Part shown: positions 44,379 through 52,838 of the stretch, piece by piece
Layout of the letters: each line of letters starts with the position of its first letter
Numbering within the stretch: position 1 is the stretch's first letter
Source: Pseudodonghicola xiamenensis DSM 18339
Lineage (GTDB): Bacteria; Pseudomonadota; Alphaproteobacteria; Rhodobacterales; Rhodobacteraceae
Direction: 5' to 3'
NCBI RefSeq assembly: GCF_000429365.1
Contig: NZ_AUBS01000004.1
Location: 62,001 to 126,000, forward strand
Length of the DNA stretch: 64,000 nucleotides
Made by a program: the position numbers and the translations under genes
The notes under the pieces: generated by a model
The model's database searches: none
What the model was told of the DNA's origin: nothing
Seen by the model: only the letters and a program-made list of their open reading frames with translations

Positions 44379-45239
44379 TCAGTCGCGCGGGTACTTGTAG
44401 AACCCCTCGCCGGTGGCAACGCCCAGTTTGCCCTTGTCGATATAGTCTTCCTTCAGACGCGCGGCGAATTTCAACTGGGTGTCGTCCTGCGACATCAAGG
44501 AGATGTTATAGGCCGTGGTCAGCCCGACGATATCGTAGATCTCGAAGGGCCCCTTCGGCGCGCCGGTGGCGATGCGCCAGGTCTTGTCGATATCGGCGGG
44601 GCTGGCGATGCCATTAGTGAAAAGCCCGGCCGCCGCGCGCAGGAAGGGCACCAGAAGCGAGTTCAGCACATAGCCCGGCTGTTCCTTCAGAACCTCGATC
44701 GGCTCCATGCCGATGGCGCGGGCGAAGGCGACGACTTCGGCGTGCACCTTCGGGTCGGTGCCGGGGTGATCCATGATCTCGGCGATGTTGTGGGTCCAGA
44801 TCTCATTGGCGAAATGCAACGAGGTGAATTGCGCCGGCCGCCCGGTCGCCTCGGCCATGGCAGAAGGAAGCAGGGTCGAGGAATTCGATGCGAAGATGGT
44901 CTTGGCCGGGGCTGCCTCGTTCAGTGCGGCATAGACCTTTTTCTTCAGCTCGATGGCTTCGGGCACGGCCTCGATCACCAGATCGGCGTCCTTGGCGGCC
45001 TCGGTCAGATCTGTGGCATAGCTGAGGTTGGCGAAGGCCGTGTCGATATCGGCCTGGGTGGCTCCGGGCAGATCCGCAAGATAGCGCGCGGCCAGCCAGT
45101 CCATGGTTTTCTTCGCCTTGGCGATCTGTTCGTCGCCGAGGTCATAAGCGGTCACCTGAAAACCGTGATAGGCGGTCTGGAAGGCGATCTGCGCGCCCAG
45201 CACGCCGGTGCCCAGCACGGTGACGGTCTTGATGGTCAT
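44379..45239 (-). CDS. 3-hydroxyacyl-CoA dehydrogenase
   Basis: A 286-residue enzyme with the NAD-binding fold first (VLGTGVLGAQIAFQTAYHG, G10-x-G12-x2-G15; aspartate in AYDLGDE) and the helical substrate domain after residue 185. The catalytic His-Glu pair lies in FTSLHFANEIW and the conserved NSSTLLPSAMA loop. It oxidises (S)-3-hydroxyacyl-CoA, or acts as 3-hydroxybutyryl-CoA dehydrogenase. Its ATG overlaps the stop of tetR by 4 bp, so it is coexpressed with, and probably controlled by, that regulator. Confidence 0.92.
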   Translation of the reverse strand: MTIKTVTVLGTGVLGAQIAFQTAYHGFQVTAYDLGDEQIAKAKKTMDWLAARYLADLPGATQADIDTAFANLSYATDLTEAAKDADLVIEAVPEAIELKKKVYAALNEAAPAKTIFASNSSTLLPSAMAEATGRPAQFTSLHFANEIWTHNIAEIMDHPGTDPKVHAEVVAFARAIGMEPIEVLKEQPGYVLNSLLVPFLRAAAGLFTNGIASPADIDKTWRIATGAPKGPFEIYDIVGLTTAYNISLMSQDDTQLKFAARLKEDYIDKGKLGVATGEGFYKYPRD

Positions 45240-45871
45240 GAGTGGTGTCCTTTTGGAAATGAGGAGAGGGGCGCGTGCGGCGCGATCATGGCAGCACGCA
45301 GGAAGGCGAGATAGATTTCCTGCCGGGGCAGGGCGGGATCGACCGCCTGCTGCAGCGCCAGCCCTGTCCAGAGTGCGTAGAGGCCCACGGAAAGGTCTTG
45401 GGCGGGCAGGATCGGTTGCAGCCCGTGGCGGTGAACTAGATCGCCCATCAGCACGGCAAAGGCGCGGTGGAAGGGTTCGGCCGTGGCGCGATAGCCTTCG
45501 GCAAAGGCGGGGTCGCGCTGGGCGTGCAGCTTGAAATCGGCGTTGATGCGTGACCAGCCCTCGGTCTCGCCATGATCGGCGAGCCAGCGGGCGATATCAC
45601 GCATGTCCTGGTTCAGATTGCCCCGACCCATGCCGGTGATCAGGGCCGACAGATTGGCTGCCTGTTCCCCGATATGCTGTTCCATCAGCGCCAGCAGCAA
45701 ATCGTCACGGCTGGCGAAGTTGGAATAGAAGGCGCCCTGGCTATAGCCCGCTGCCTCGCAGACCGAACGGATCGACAGTGCGCTGAGGCCTCCGGCAAAG
45801 ATCGCCTCCGCCGCCGCGTCGAGCAGCCGGCTGCGGGTCTGTTCCTGGGTCTGTTTTCGGGTCAGGCGCAT
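45236..45871 (-). CDS. TetR family regulator
   Basis: A 211-residue repressor with an N-terminal helix-turn-helix (LLDAAAEAIFAGGLSALSIR, CEAAGYSQGAFYSNFASRDD) of the AcrR/FadR-like type; the C-terminal ligand domain is unclassified. It begins a two-gene operon with the 3-hydroxyacyl-CoA dehydrogenase, so an acyl-CoA ligand is a reasonable guess. A perfect palindrome immediately upstream, within the probable promoter, suggests autoregulation. Confidence 0.93.
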   Translation of the reverse strand: MRLTRKQTQEQTRSRLLDAAAEAIFAGGLSALSIRSVCEAAGYSQGAFYSNFASRDDLLLALMEQHIGEQAANLSALITGMGRGNLNQDMRDIARWLADHGETEGWSRINADFKLHAQRDPAFAEGYRATAEPFHRAFAVLMGDLVHRHGLQPILPAQDLSVGLYALWTGLALQQAVDPALPRQEIYLAFLRAAMIAPHAPLSSFPKGHHS

Positions 45872-45882
45872 CGTTCACATCT

Positions 45883-45930
45883 CATTTGAAATTCAAATGT
45901 CGATTGATATGTGAAATGTCAAGATGACAT
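45883..45930 (-). promoter_or_regulatory. promoter and palindromic operator of the TetR operon
   Basis: CATTTGAA-A-TTCAAATG (45883-45899) is a perfect 8-1-8 palindrome 11 bp upstream of the start codon. On the minus strand a consensus TTGACA -35 (45922-45917) lies 17 bp before it, so the palindrome covers the -10 region. A second inverted repeat, ATGTCA-AGA-TGACAT (45916-45930), spans the -35. Confidence 0.6.
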
Positions 45931-46119
45931 CATGCGCCGTCCCGGCCCGGTGGCAGGTGACGTTGCTGGAAGCGCGCAGTTGCAGAGTTGAAGGCTGAGA
46001 TGTCGTTGGCCGTCTGGTTTGCGCAGCGACAAAGGCTTGGCGTTGATAGACGTATCGGGGACGCAATCAGGAAAATGACGCCCCCCGAATTTCCGATGGT
46101 CTGAGAAACCGAGCTGGGC

Positions 46120-47202
46120 TCAGGAGCCGTTGCTTTCCGGCACGTCTTTCTCGGCGCCTTTTTCCTTCATCATCGCCAGATTGGCGAAGCCGGTCAGTGT
46201 GCGGGCGGAGTTCTGCGAAATCGGGCGCGACGGCGGTGTCATGAGCAGGCGCGCGAAGAGGGCGCGATAGGGCTCTTGCTCCATCAGTTCCAGGAACCGT
46301 TGCTGGCGCCATTGCACTGCCGCCAGATGCAGCCGGTGCAGGTCTGGGTCGGCATGCAGGTCCTTGCGCAGCGGCAGGCTTTTCGGCGCCAGCGCACGGA
46401 TCGAGGTATCGACATCGGTGTTGAAGTTCCGCTCCACCCAGTAATCGACATCCAGCAGATGGTCGGAATGCACCGCCCGGCCGCGATCGGCCTTCAACAC
46501 GAAGCTTTCCATCGCGCCCAGCGGGTAGTGATTGAGCTGCGCCAGCTTGTAGTTCGGCCGCCCATAGGCGCTGAACACGCGCGAGGTCTTGATCTGTTCG
46601 CCCAGTTCGCGCCCTTCGCCATCGAACCAGCGGGCCTGGTCCAGCCGGTCCGGATCGGGAGAGCGGGGCCGGTGGACCCCCAGTTTGCGATAGATACCGT
46701 CGTTGCGGTAAAGCGTCTTGAACATCGCGGCGCGCCAGGGCCAGAACATCACCGCCGGAGCGCAGCGCGGAAAGCTTTCCGTGATCAGCCGGTCGCGGTA
46801 GCGGATGGTGTCGGCATTGCCGAACAGCCGCCAGGTCAGGGTTATGGCGGTCGCGTCGGGCAGTGCCGCCCAGAGCGCGGCGAGAGTATGATCGCCCACG
46901 TGGATATTGACGAATTCGTCGATATCGAGCGTCAGGATCCAGTCGGCCTTTTTCACCAGCTTGTGTTTGCCGGCGGTTTTCATCGCGGTGAACTGGATGC
47001 CGCCCTTGTCGTGGGGGCCGTCATTGCGCAGATGGGTCAGCCAGCCCAGATCCTGCAACCGGTCGAGCATCAGGTCGGTGCCGTCCTGGCAGTCGTTCGA
47101 TAGTACCAGAAAATCGGTGAAGCCCACCGCGCGGTGATGCGCCAGCCATTCCAGCAGGAAGGCGCCCTCGTTGCGGACAGTGAGGACGGCCAGCGCGCGC
47201 AT
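46120..47202 (-). CDS. glycosyltransferase, GT2/GT92-like
   Basis: A 360-residue cytosolic glycosyltransferase. It begins with VLTVRNEGAFLLEWLAHHRA and FLVLSNDCQDGTDLMLDRL; the metal-binding DxD is in LTLDIDEFVNIHVGDHT. The second half carries the signature LNHYPLGAMESFVLKADRG shared with the two other glycosyltransferases of this operon. Donor and acceptor are unknown. It is the last gene of the four-gene leftward operon, 3 bp after the FkbM methyltransferase. The C-terminal 50 residues are disordered and charged. Confidence 0.88.
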   Translation of the reverse strand: MRALAVLTVRNEGAFLLEWLAHHRAVGFTDFLVLSNDCQDGTDLMLDRLQDLGWLTHLRNDGPHDKGGIQFTAMKTAGKHKLVKKADWILTLDIDEFVNIHVGDHTLAALWAALPDATAITLTWRLFGNADTIRYRDRLITESFPRCAPAVMFWPWRAAMFKTLYRNDGIYRKLGVHRPRSPDPDRLDQARWFDGEGRELGEQIKTSRVFSAYGRPNYKLAQLNHYPLGAMESFVLKADRGRAVHSDHLLDVDYWVERNFNTDVDTSIRALAPKSLPLRKDLHADPDLHRLHLAAVQWRQQRFLELMEQEPYRALFARLLMTPPSRPISQNSARTLTGFANLAMMKEKGAEKDVPESNGS

Positions 47203-47205
47203 CGC

Positions 47206-47916
47206 TCACCAGCCCCGTTTGAAGGTGACGACCTTGCCGTGCGAGGCCTTGGGAAAATAGGTGAGGCCGGCTTTTGACATCAGGCGAAACACCGCCTCGG
47301 TGCCCGCTTGGCCGAAGACTTGCGGATGCAGTTCCAGGATCACGAGACGCAGCCCGGAAAGATCCATCAGCGGCAGCAGGTGCTGTTCGGCCCCCTCAAT
47401 GTCGCAGACCAGCGCGGTGGGCTTGATCTTGGCGAAGACCTCAGAAACTGGGCGCACCGGCACGGTCTCCCGTGCGATCACCCCGCCGTGCCGGTCGCCG
47501 AGGTTGTCCTCCATTGAGGAAGCAACGAAATCACCCCGCACATAGAAGGTGACCTCACCCGCCGTGTCGCCCAAAAGCGCGTTGTGCAGCGTCACCCCGG
47601 TGACCCCGTTCGCCTCGTGGACCGAGCGGATATAGGGGATCATCGCCGGGTTGGCTTCGAAGGCGTGGATTTCTGCGACCTTCAGCCTCTTCGCCATCAG
47701 AGTGGACATGTATCCCATGCCGGCGCCCAATTCGATCACCCGGTCGTCGGCTTTGATCTGGCTCAGCACCGCCTCGCTTTCCTTCAGCTCATAAGCATCC
47801 TTGTGCAGCAGGGTGCGGCGCTTGCTGTTGATCACTCGGACGTCATAGGGAAATTTCAGCCCGCGCGAGCGGATGAACTTAGGCGTGCCTTCAGGTTTGA
47901 CGGAAACGTCCATCAT
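47206..47916 (-). CDS. FkbM family methyltransferase
   Basis: A 236-residue SAM-dependent methyltransferase. Motif I is VIELGAGMGYMSTLMA (about 65-80), motif II HAFEANPAMI, and the FkbM-type VCDIEGAEQHLLPLMD lies near residue 170. Members of this family O-methylate sugars and other metabolites. Placement inside a glycosyltransferase operon suggests methylation of a glycan residue. Start and upstream stop are adjacent (TGA then ATG ATG), and the downstream glycosyltransferase begins 3 bp after its stop. Confidence 0.9.
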   Translation of the reverse strand: MMDVSVKPEGTPKFIRSRGLKFPYDVRVINSKRRTLLHKDAYELKESEAVLSQIKADDRVIELGAGMGYMSTLMAKRLKVAEIHAFEANPAMIPYIRSVHEANGVTGVTLHNALLGDTAGEVTFYVRGDFVASSMEDNLGDRHGGVIARETVPVRPVSEVFAKIKPTALVCDIEGAEQHLLPLMDLSGLRLVILELHPQVFGQAGTEAVFRLMSKAGLTYFPKASHGKVVTFKRGW

Positions 47917-50283
47917 TCAGCTCTCCAGATCCAGCGCCAGCGCATAGGCGGCGCGCTCCACTCCGTTCAGTTTGATCTCCAGCGCCTGCTGGTACAACTC
48001 CTGAAATTCTGGCGTGTCGTGCAGCTCCTGGGCCTTGGCGCGGTGCCATTCCAACCCGGTGCGATGTAGCCCGGCCAAAGTCTCGTCCGCCATCAGCCGG
48101 TCGTATTCGGCCCGCAGCCGGGGCAGGTTGCGCTGAATGGTGATGTCACGGGCGTCTTCCCAGTCCATCCGGATCCAGTAGTTCAGCCCGATCGAGCGGT
48201 CGACATGCAGCGCGCGACCGCGCTGGCGCTTGATCAGGAAGCTGTCGGCCGAGCGCAGCGCATAGTGGTTCAGTTGCAAAAGGTCATAGCCGATCGACCG
48301 GGTCGAGCTGCGCCAGCCGTTGTCGATCGCTTCCTTGGTCATGTCGCGGCCCGAGCCGTTGACCCAGAGCACCTGGTCGCGCTTGTCCTCCTCCAGCTTG
48401 TTGGGGCGGTGGCAGGACATCTTCTTATAGGCGCCGATGTTGCGGAACATGGTCTTGAAGCCCCAGACCGTATGCGGCTTGGGGCAGTATTTCGGGGCGC
48501 AGCGGTCGAATTGCTCGATGACGAAGCGATCCTCCAGACGGGTCACCCCGCTGTGGCCGAACAGCCGCCATGTCATCGCTACGTTGGTGGCCTCGGGCAC
48601 GGCGGTGAAGAAATCTGCCAGAGTGCCGTTGCCGCAGCGCACGTTGACGAATTCGTCGACGTCGATGTGCAGGATCCACTCGGCGTTCTGCACCAGGGGG
48701 TCCTTCAGCGACAGGTTCAGCGCATGCTGCTGCGGTGACTTGCCCTTCCAGTCGTTATTATAGCGGTGCTGTACCACGCCCATCTCTTGCAGCCGGTCGA
48801 GAATCTCGTCGGTGCCGTCGGTGCAGTCGTTGGTGTAGATCAGGAAATTGTCGACGCCGATAGCACGGTGATAGGCCACCCATTCGACGATATAGGGCGC
48901 CTCGTTCTTCATGCAGCCGACGATCACCGTGCCGGAGGAGCCTTCAGGCAGTATTCGCGGCGGAACCGGTGCGTAGGGCGGCAGCACGGTCTCTTCGGCC
49001 ACGTTGCCGATGCGGTCATGCGGCGCATAGGCTGTGGTTCTGAGATGGGCGAATTTTTCCTGCGCTAGCGGCGGCAGGATGCGGCGGGCGGTTTCGCTCA
49101 GCTCCGGGTCTGCCGGATGCTCTGGGTGCAGGCCCTCATGTCGGGCGGCTTCCAGATCGGCGACCTTGCCATTGGCCTCGAGATGAGAGGCCTTGTCGAG
49201 CCGGCCCATGAAAGTCAGCAGATATTGCGAGGCGCGATAGCCGAATTCGGGATCGGCCTCCTGCCAGTCGGGCAGGGGGGCATCGGCGGTGAAGGTCTGT
49301 GCCGTCAGCGCCGGCTGGGTCTCCCGCAGTGCCGCATTCGCCGGGGCGAAGCGCGCAGAGATGGCGGCGAGCGATCCCGCCGCCATCGGGGCGCCCTCGA
49401 TCCGGATATCTTCCAAAAAGCTGTGCCAGAGCGGTCGGGGCAGGATGCGGGCGCGATGGTCCAGCACCTTCAGTAGCAGCTCATTCATCTGTCGGCTGCG
49501 TGTCAGCCAGGCGGCCGAGGGCTGCGGCGGTAACGGGGCGGGCTCTGCCCGGCCAAGCGGCGCGTTCAACTCGAAGCTTTGCACCACTTCGTCGGCCAGC
49601 GCCTCGCCATGAAAGCGCGCTGCGTCATAGGGGCGAAGCGTGACGCTGCCGGGCCCGAAGGTGCCTTCCCAGAAGTCCACCAGCGCAGTGTAATCCAGCC
49701 AGAAGGGCACGCCCTGGGTTTCCAGGAATTGCCCGCCGGCGGGATCGGACGCCGGGGCGCCCTCAAGTGCCGCCTGCCACCAAGGGGCGCCGGACTGGGC
49801 CAGGGTGATTTCCCGCGACAGCGGCACCGCGCGTCCCTCCATCACCTGCGCGGCATAGGTCCGCGCCAGCGCCCGGGCCGGGTCGTCCACATGGGCGATG
49901 ATGCGGATGTCCTCCGACAGTGGCGCCAGCAGCTCGCGCAGCCGTTCCAGCTCCGACACCCGGCAGAGCGAGCTGCCAAGCTGCAGCGCCGTCAGGATCA
50001 TTGCCTGCGGTTTCTCCCGTGCCACATCGGCGGCCAGGGTCTGCGCCAGCATTTGGCGCAGCTTCTTCTGCTTCGATGCGGGGATGAACCCGCGGTTGAA
50101 GCGTAAGGGGTCGATATGGTCGGGATCGGTGACCGCCATGTAAAGCCGGGTGTGATTGCGCCCGCCCGGCGCGCCGGGCAGCAGCACGCCCTGCGCCTTC
50201 AGCGCGTCGCGATGCAGATCAAGATGGGCCTGCAGCCGCTCACCGCCCATGTCCTGCGGCCCGATATGCAGATGGATACGCAT
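47917..50283 (-). CDS. degenerate sulfotransferase-like domain fused to glycosyltransferase
   Basis: A 788-residue protein of two halves. Residues 1-400 resemble the sulfotransferase-like family that starts with IHLGxxKTGTTxLQ: here it reads RIHLHIGPQDMGGERLQAHL, so the P-loop lysine and threonines are lost and PAPS binding is doubtful, while the rest (DIRIIAHVDDPARALARTYA, WEGTFGPGSVTLRPYDAARF) keeps the fold pattern. From about 450 it is a GT2/GT92-like transferase: GCMKNEAPYIVEWVAYHRA, TNDCTDGTDEILDRLQEMG, DxD in HIDVDEFVNVRCG, and LNHYALRSADSFLIKRQRG. The glycosyltransferase half is paralogous to the genes on both sides of the operon. Its start overlaps the previous stop by 1 bp. Confidence 0.88.
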   Translation of the reverse strand: MRIHLHIGPQDMGGERLQAHLDLHRDALKAQGVLLPGAPGGRNHTRLYMAVTDPDHIDPLRFNRGFIPASKQKKLRQMLAQTLAADVAREKPQAMILTALQLGSSLCRVSELERLRELLAPLSEDIRIIAHVDDPARALARTYAAQVMEGRAVPLSREITLAQSGAPWWQAALEGAPASDPAGGQFLETQGVPFWLDYTALVDFWEGTFGPGSVTLRPYDAARFHGEALADEVVQSFELNAPLGRAEPAPLPPQPSAAWLTRSRQMNELLLKVLDHRARILPRPLWHSFLEDIRIEGAPMAAGSLAAISARFAPANAALRETQPALTAQTFTADAPLPDWQEADPEFGYRASQYLLTFMGRLDKASHLEANGKVADLEAARHEGLHPEHPADPELSETARRILPPLAQEKFAHLRTTAYAPHDRIGNVAEETVLPPYAPVPPRILPEGSSGTVIVGCMKNEAPYIVEWVAYHRAIGVDNFLIYTNDCTDGTDEILDRLQEMGVVQHRYNNDWKGKSPQQHALNLSLKDPLVQNAEWILHIDVDEFVNVRCGNGTLADFFTAVPEATNVAMTWRLFGHSGVTRLEDRFVIEQFDRCAPKYCPKPHTVWGFKTMFRNIGAYKKMSCHRPNKLEEDKRDQVLWVNGSGRDMTKEAIDNGWRSSTRSIGYDLLQLNHYALRSADSFLIKRQRGRALHVDRSIGLNYWIRMDWEDARDITIQRNLPRLRAEYDRLMADETLAGLHRTGLEWHRAKAQELHDTPEFQELYQQALEIKLNGVERAAYALALDLES

Positions 50284-51311
50284 CAGGCGATCCCCAGTGT
50301 CTTCAGCATCGCCTCTTCCTGCGGCGGCAGGGGCGAGGCGGTGCGCAATTGCATTTGCATCTGGCGATAGGCGGGCTTGGCCAGCAGCTCGTCCCGCTTG
50401 GCGCGATGGAGCTGCACTGCCTTGTCATGCAGTGCGCCGATCTCTGGATCGGCCTTCAGTTCGGCCAGCGCTGTCTCAAGCGCGGGCAGATACCGGCGGA
50501 TCGACAGATCCTGCCAGGCCGGATCGTTGCGCTCGCGCCAGTAACTGTCGTCAAATGCACGGTTTTCCCGGTTCACGTCACCCCGGTCATTCTTGACCAG
50601 ATAGCTGTCGAGCGATCGCAGCGCGTAATGGTTCAGCGTGGCAAACTCCCGCGCCCCCTTGGCCGGGAACTTGCGGATACGGTTCGGATTGGCCGCGACC
50701 AGGAACTTGTGGGGTACCGGCCGGCCCGATCCATCGGTCCAGCTCGGGCGCTCCTCCTTCGGCAGCCCCTTTTTCATGAACGGCCGATGGGCACCGAAGT
50801 ATTGCAGGGGAAAGTCGCTCCGGATCAGCGTCTTGACCTCCTGCGCGGTCTGATCGCACCAGATGTCGGGGTTATGGCTGCGGGTGAATTGCCCGATCAC
50901 CGGCGCGTCCTCGAAGGTCTCGATCCCGTCATTGGCGAAGAACTGGAAGGTGACGGATATCGCCTGCGGATCACCTGAGGCCGCGATCAGAGCCGGGATG
51001 GTATGATCGCCCACATGGATGTTCAGGAATTCGTCGACATCGGCGATCCACACCCAGTCGGCCTGGCGCACCAGAGACAGTTGGCCGGCGTGCTTCAAGG
51101 CCTCCATCTGGTAATTGCGCCCCTCCGCCGGGTTCGGCAGATGGGTGAGGATCCCGCGCGCCGCCAGCGCATCCAGAAGCCTGTCGGTGCCGTCGGAACA
51201 ATCGTTGGAATAGAACAGATGATCGGTCACTCCGATCAGCCGGTTGAAGGCGATCCATTCCAGCAGGAACGGCCCTTCGTTCTTCACGCAGGTCACCGCG
51301 GTGATCCGCAT
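50283..51311 (-). CDS. glycosyltransferase, GT2/GT92-like
   Basis: A 342-residue glycosyltransferase and first gene of the operon. Landmarks are TCVKNEGPFLLEWIAFNRL, FYSNDCSDGTDRLLDAL, DxD in IADVDEFLNIHVGDHT and LNHYALRSLDSYLVKNDRG. The three glycosyltransferases share this architecture, which points to local duplication. An excellent AGGAGG precedes the ATG at 51311. The adjoining 192-bp spacer to the divergent coxD carries the inverted repeat at 51417-51434. Confidence 0.9.
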   Translation of the reverse strand: MRITAVTCVKNEGPFLLEWIAFNRLIGVTDHLFYSNDCSDGTDRLLDALAARGILTHLPNPAEGRNYQMEALKHAGQLSLVRQADWVWIADVDEFLNIHVGDHTIPALIAASGDPQAISVTFQFFANDGIETFEDAPVIGQFTRSHNPDIWCDQTAQEVKTLIRSDFPLQYFGAHRPFMKKGLPKEERPSWTDGSGRPVPHKFLVAANPNRIRKFPAKGAREFATLNHYALRSLDSYLVKNDRGDVNRENRAFDDSYWRERNDPAWQDLSIRRYLPALETALAELKADPEIGALHDKAVQLHRAKRDELLAKPAYRQMQMQLRTASPLPPQEEAMLKTLGIA

Positions 51312-51416
51312 GTCGCCTCCTTTGCTGGCCAGATGCGGCATGCCGCGGGAGGCCTCTGCTCACTCATCACCCCGGGCGGGGCTCGCCCCCGTCTTTGCTG
51401 TCGCGACAATCGCAGT

Positions 51417-51434
51417 TTGACGCAGAAGCGTCAA
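51417..51434. promoter_or_regulatory. inverted repeat between glycosyltransferase operon and coxD
   Basis: TTGACGC-AGAA-GCGTCAA, 7-bp arms. Each arm contains TTGACG, a -35-like sequence on either strand, so it may be a shared operator of two divergent promoters. Confidence 0.4.
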
Positions 51435-51503
51435 CATCGCGTGATCATCCCCGACTTGACCGGCGGGGCCTGTTCGGCGTTCTCTGATGGCAGGAGGAGA
51501 CCC

Positions 51504-52412
51504 ATGCAGAACCCCAATTCGATCGAAGCGGTGCAAAGCCTGCTGGCGCGGCAGAACTATGTCTGCGACCGGGCGCTTGCTACGGTCGCTTTTCTGGCCC
51601 TGAAACTGGGCCGGCCGCTGTTTCTCGAAGGCGAACCCGGCACCGGCAAGACCGAGATCGCCAAGGCGCTGGCCAAGGGCCTGAACCGCCGGCTGATCCG
51701 GTTGCAATGCTACGAGGGGCTCGATGCCGCAAGCGCGGTCTATGAATGGAACTTCCCTGCCCAGATGATCGCCATCCGCACCGCCGAGGCGGAAGGCAAC
51801 GCCGATCGCGATACGCTGCAGCGCGATCTCTTCGGCGCCGATTACCTGATCGAACGGCCGCTGCTGCAGGCGATGCGCCCCGATGAACACGGCGCCCCGG
51901 TGTTGCTGATCGACGAGATCGACCGCACCGATGAACCCTTCGAGGCCTTTCTCCTCGAAGCGCTGTCGGACTATCAGGTCACCATCCCCGAACTTGGTCC
52001 CATCGTGGCGCCCGAGCCGCCGATCGTGATCCTCACCTCGAACCGCACCCGCGAGGTGCATGATGCGCTGAAGCGCCGCTGCCTCTATCACTGGGTCGAT
52101 TACCCTGACTTCGAACGGGAGATCGACATCCTGCACGCCCGGGTGCCCGAGGCGGCCGAGGCGCTCAGCCGCGAGGTGGTGGCCTTTGTCCAGCGTCTGC
52201 GCACCGAGGATCTGTTCAAGAAACCCGGCGTCGCCGAAACCGTCGACTGGGCCAAATGTCTGCTGGCGCTCGACGTGATCGGGCTCAGCCCGCAGGTGAT
52301 CGCCGACACGCTTGGGGCGATCCTCAAATATCAGGACGATATCCAGCGCCTGCAGGGAACCGAGGCCAAGCGCCTCCTGGACGAGGTCCGCGCAGAACTG
52401 GCGCCGGCATGA
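51504..52412 (+). CDS. coxD: MoxR-type AAA+ ATPase (CoxD)
   Basis: A 302-residue AAA+ ATPase of the MoxR family: Walker A GEPGTGKT (43-50), Walker B VLLIDEIDR, sensor 1 VILTSNRTRE. In carboxydotrophs CoxD is a membrane-associated chaperone needed to build the copper-sulfur-molybdenum site of CO dehydrogenase. Together with the VWA protein (next gene), the XdhC-like protein and the S/L/M subunits downstream, this gene belongs to a cox-type locus. AGGAGGA precedes the ATG. The gap of 426 bp to coxE is unusually long. Confidence 0.88.
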   Translation: MQNPNSIEAVQSLLARQNYVCDRALATVAFLALKLGRPLFLEGEPGTGKTEIAKALAKGLNRRLIRLQCYEGLDAASAVYEWNFPAQMIAIRTAEAEGNADRDTLQRDLFGADYLIERPLLQAMRPDEHGAPVLLIDEIDRTDEPFEAFLLEALSDYQVTIPELGPIVAPEPPIVILTSNRTREVHDALKRRCLYHWVDYPDFEREIDILHARVPEAAEALSREVVAFVQRLRTEDLFKKPGVAETVDWAKCLLALDVIGLSPQVIADTLGAILKYQDDIQRLQGTEAKRLLDEVRAELAPA

Positions 52413-52838
52413 CGCGCTCTCGGCCTAGCAGATTGCGACAGCAGCAACGGATCCGCGACAACCGGCGGCAGATTTGCCAGCCTCGGCCGTCGCTGTTGCC
52501 GGCAGCGGATGCTCTGGCGATCGTTGCTGACGTTTCGCCCTCTCTCGTTGCCGCAACGCCTTGCCCCTTCGCCAGGGCGAGGGGCCGTAAAATCCGAACA
52601 CTTTGCCCCGATAAAGGACGCGCGCGCGGCAATGGGGGGGCGCCCTCGGTTCACCCCGTGCGCGGCACGCCGCGACGATGCCGTTCGGCACCCCTCGAAA
52701 ATGTCTCAGTCTGGAGAACGGCAATGAAAGCTGAGGGTCTTTTTCTGGCCCAAAATATCCTGCGGGGGCGCGGGGGTGCAAAACCCCCGCTCCGACAGCC
52801 GGACCGGGCGGGGGGCCGCGCGTCAGAGAGGCGTCGCC
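52413..52838. other. intergenic region between coxD and coxE
   Basis: This holds dispersed repeat copy E (52740-52790), then about 48 bp to coxE. The remainder shows no coding sequence or RNA that I recognise. The GGGGG-TGCAAAA-CCCCC hairpin in copy E (52772 onward) could act as a terminator or pause site within the cox transcript. Confidence 0.5.
52740..52790 (+). repeat. dispersed intergenic repeat, copy E (divergent)
   Basis: It starts TTTTTCTGGCCCAAAATATC, as in copies A and D, but the tail is different (GGGGG-TGCAAAA-CCCCC in place of GGGGCAGCGCCCC). Confidence 0.65.
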
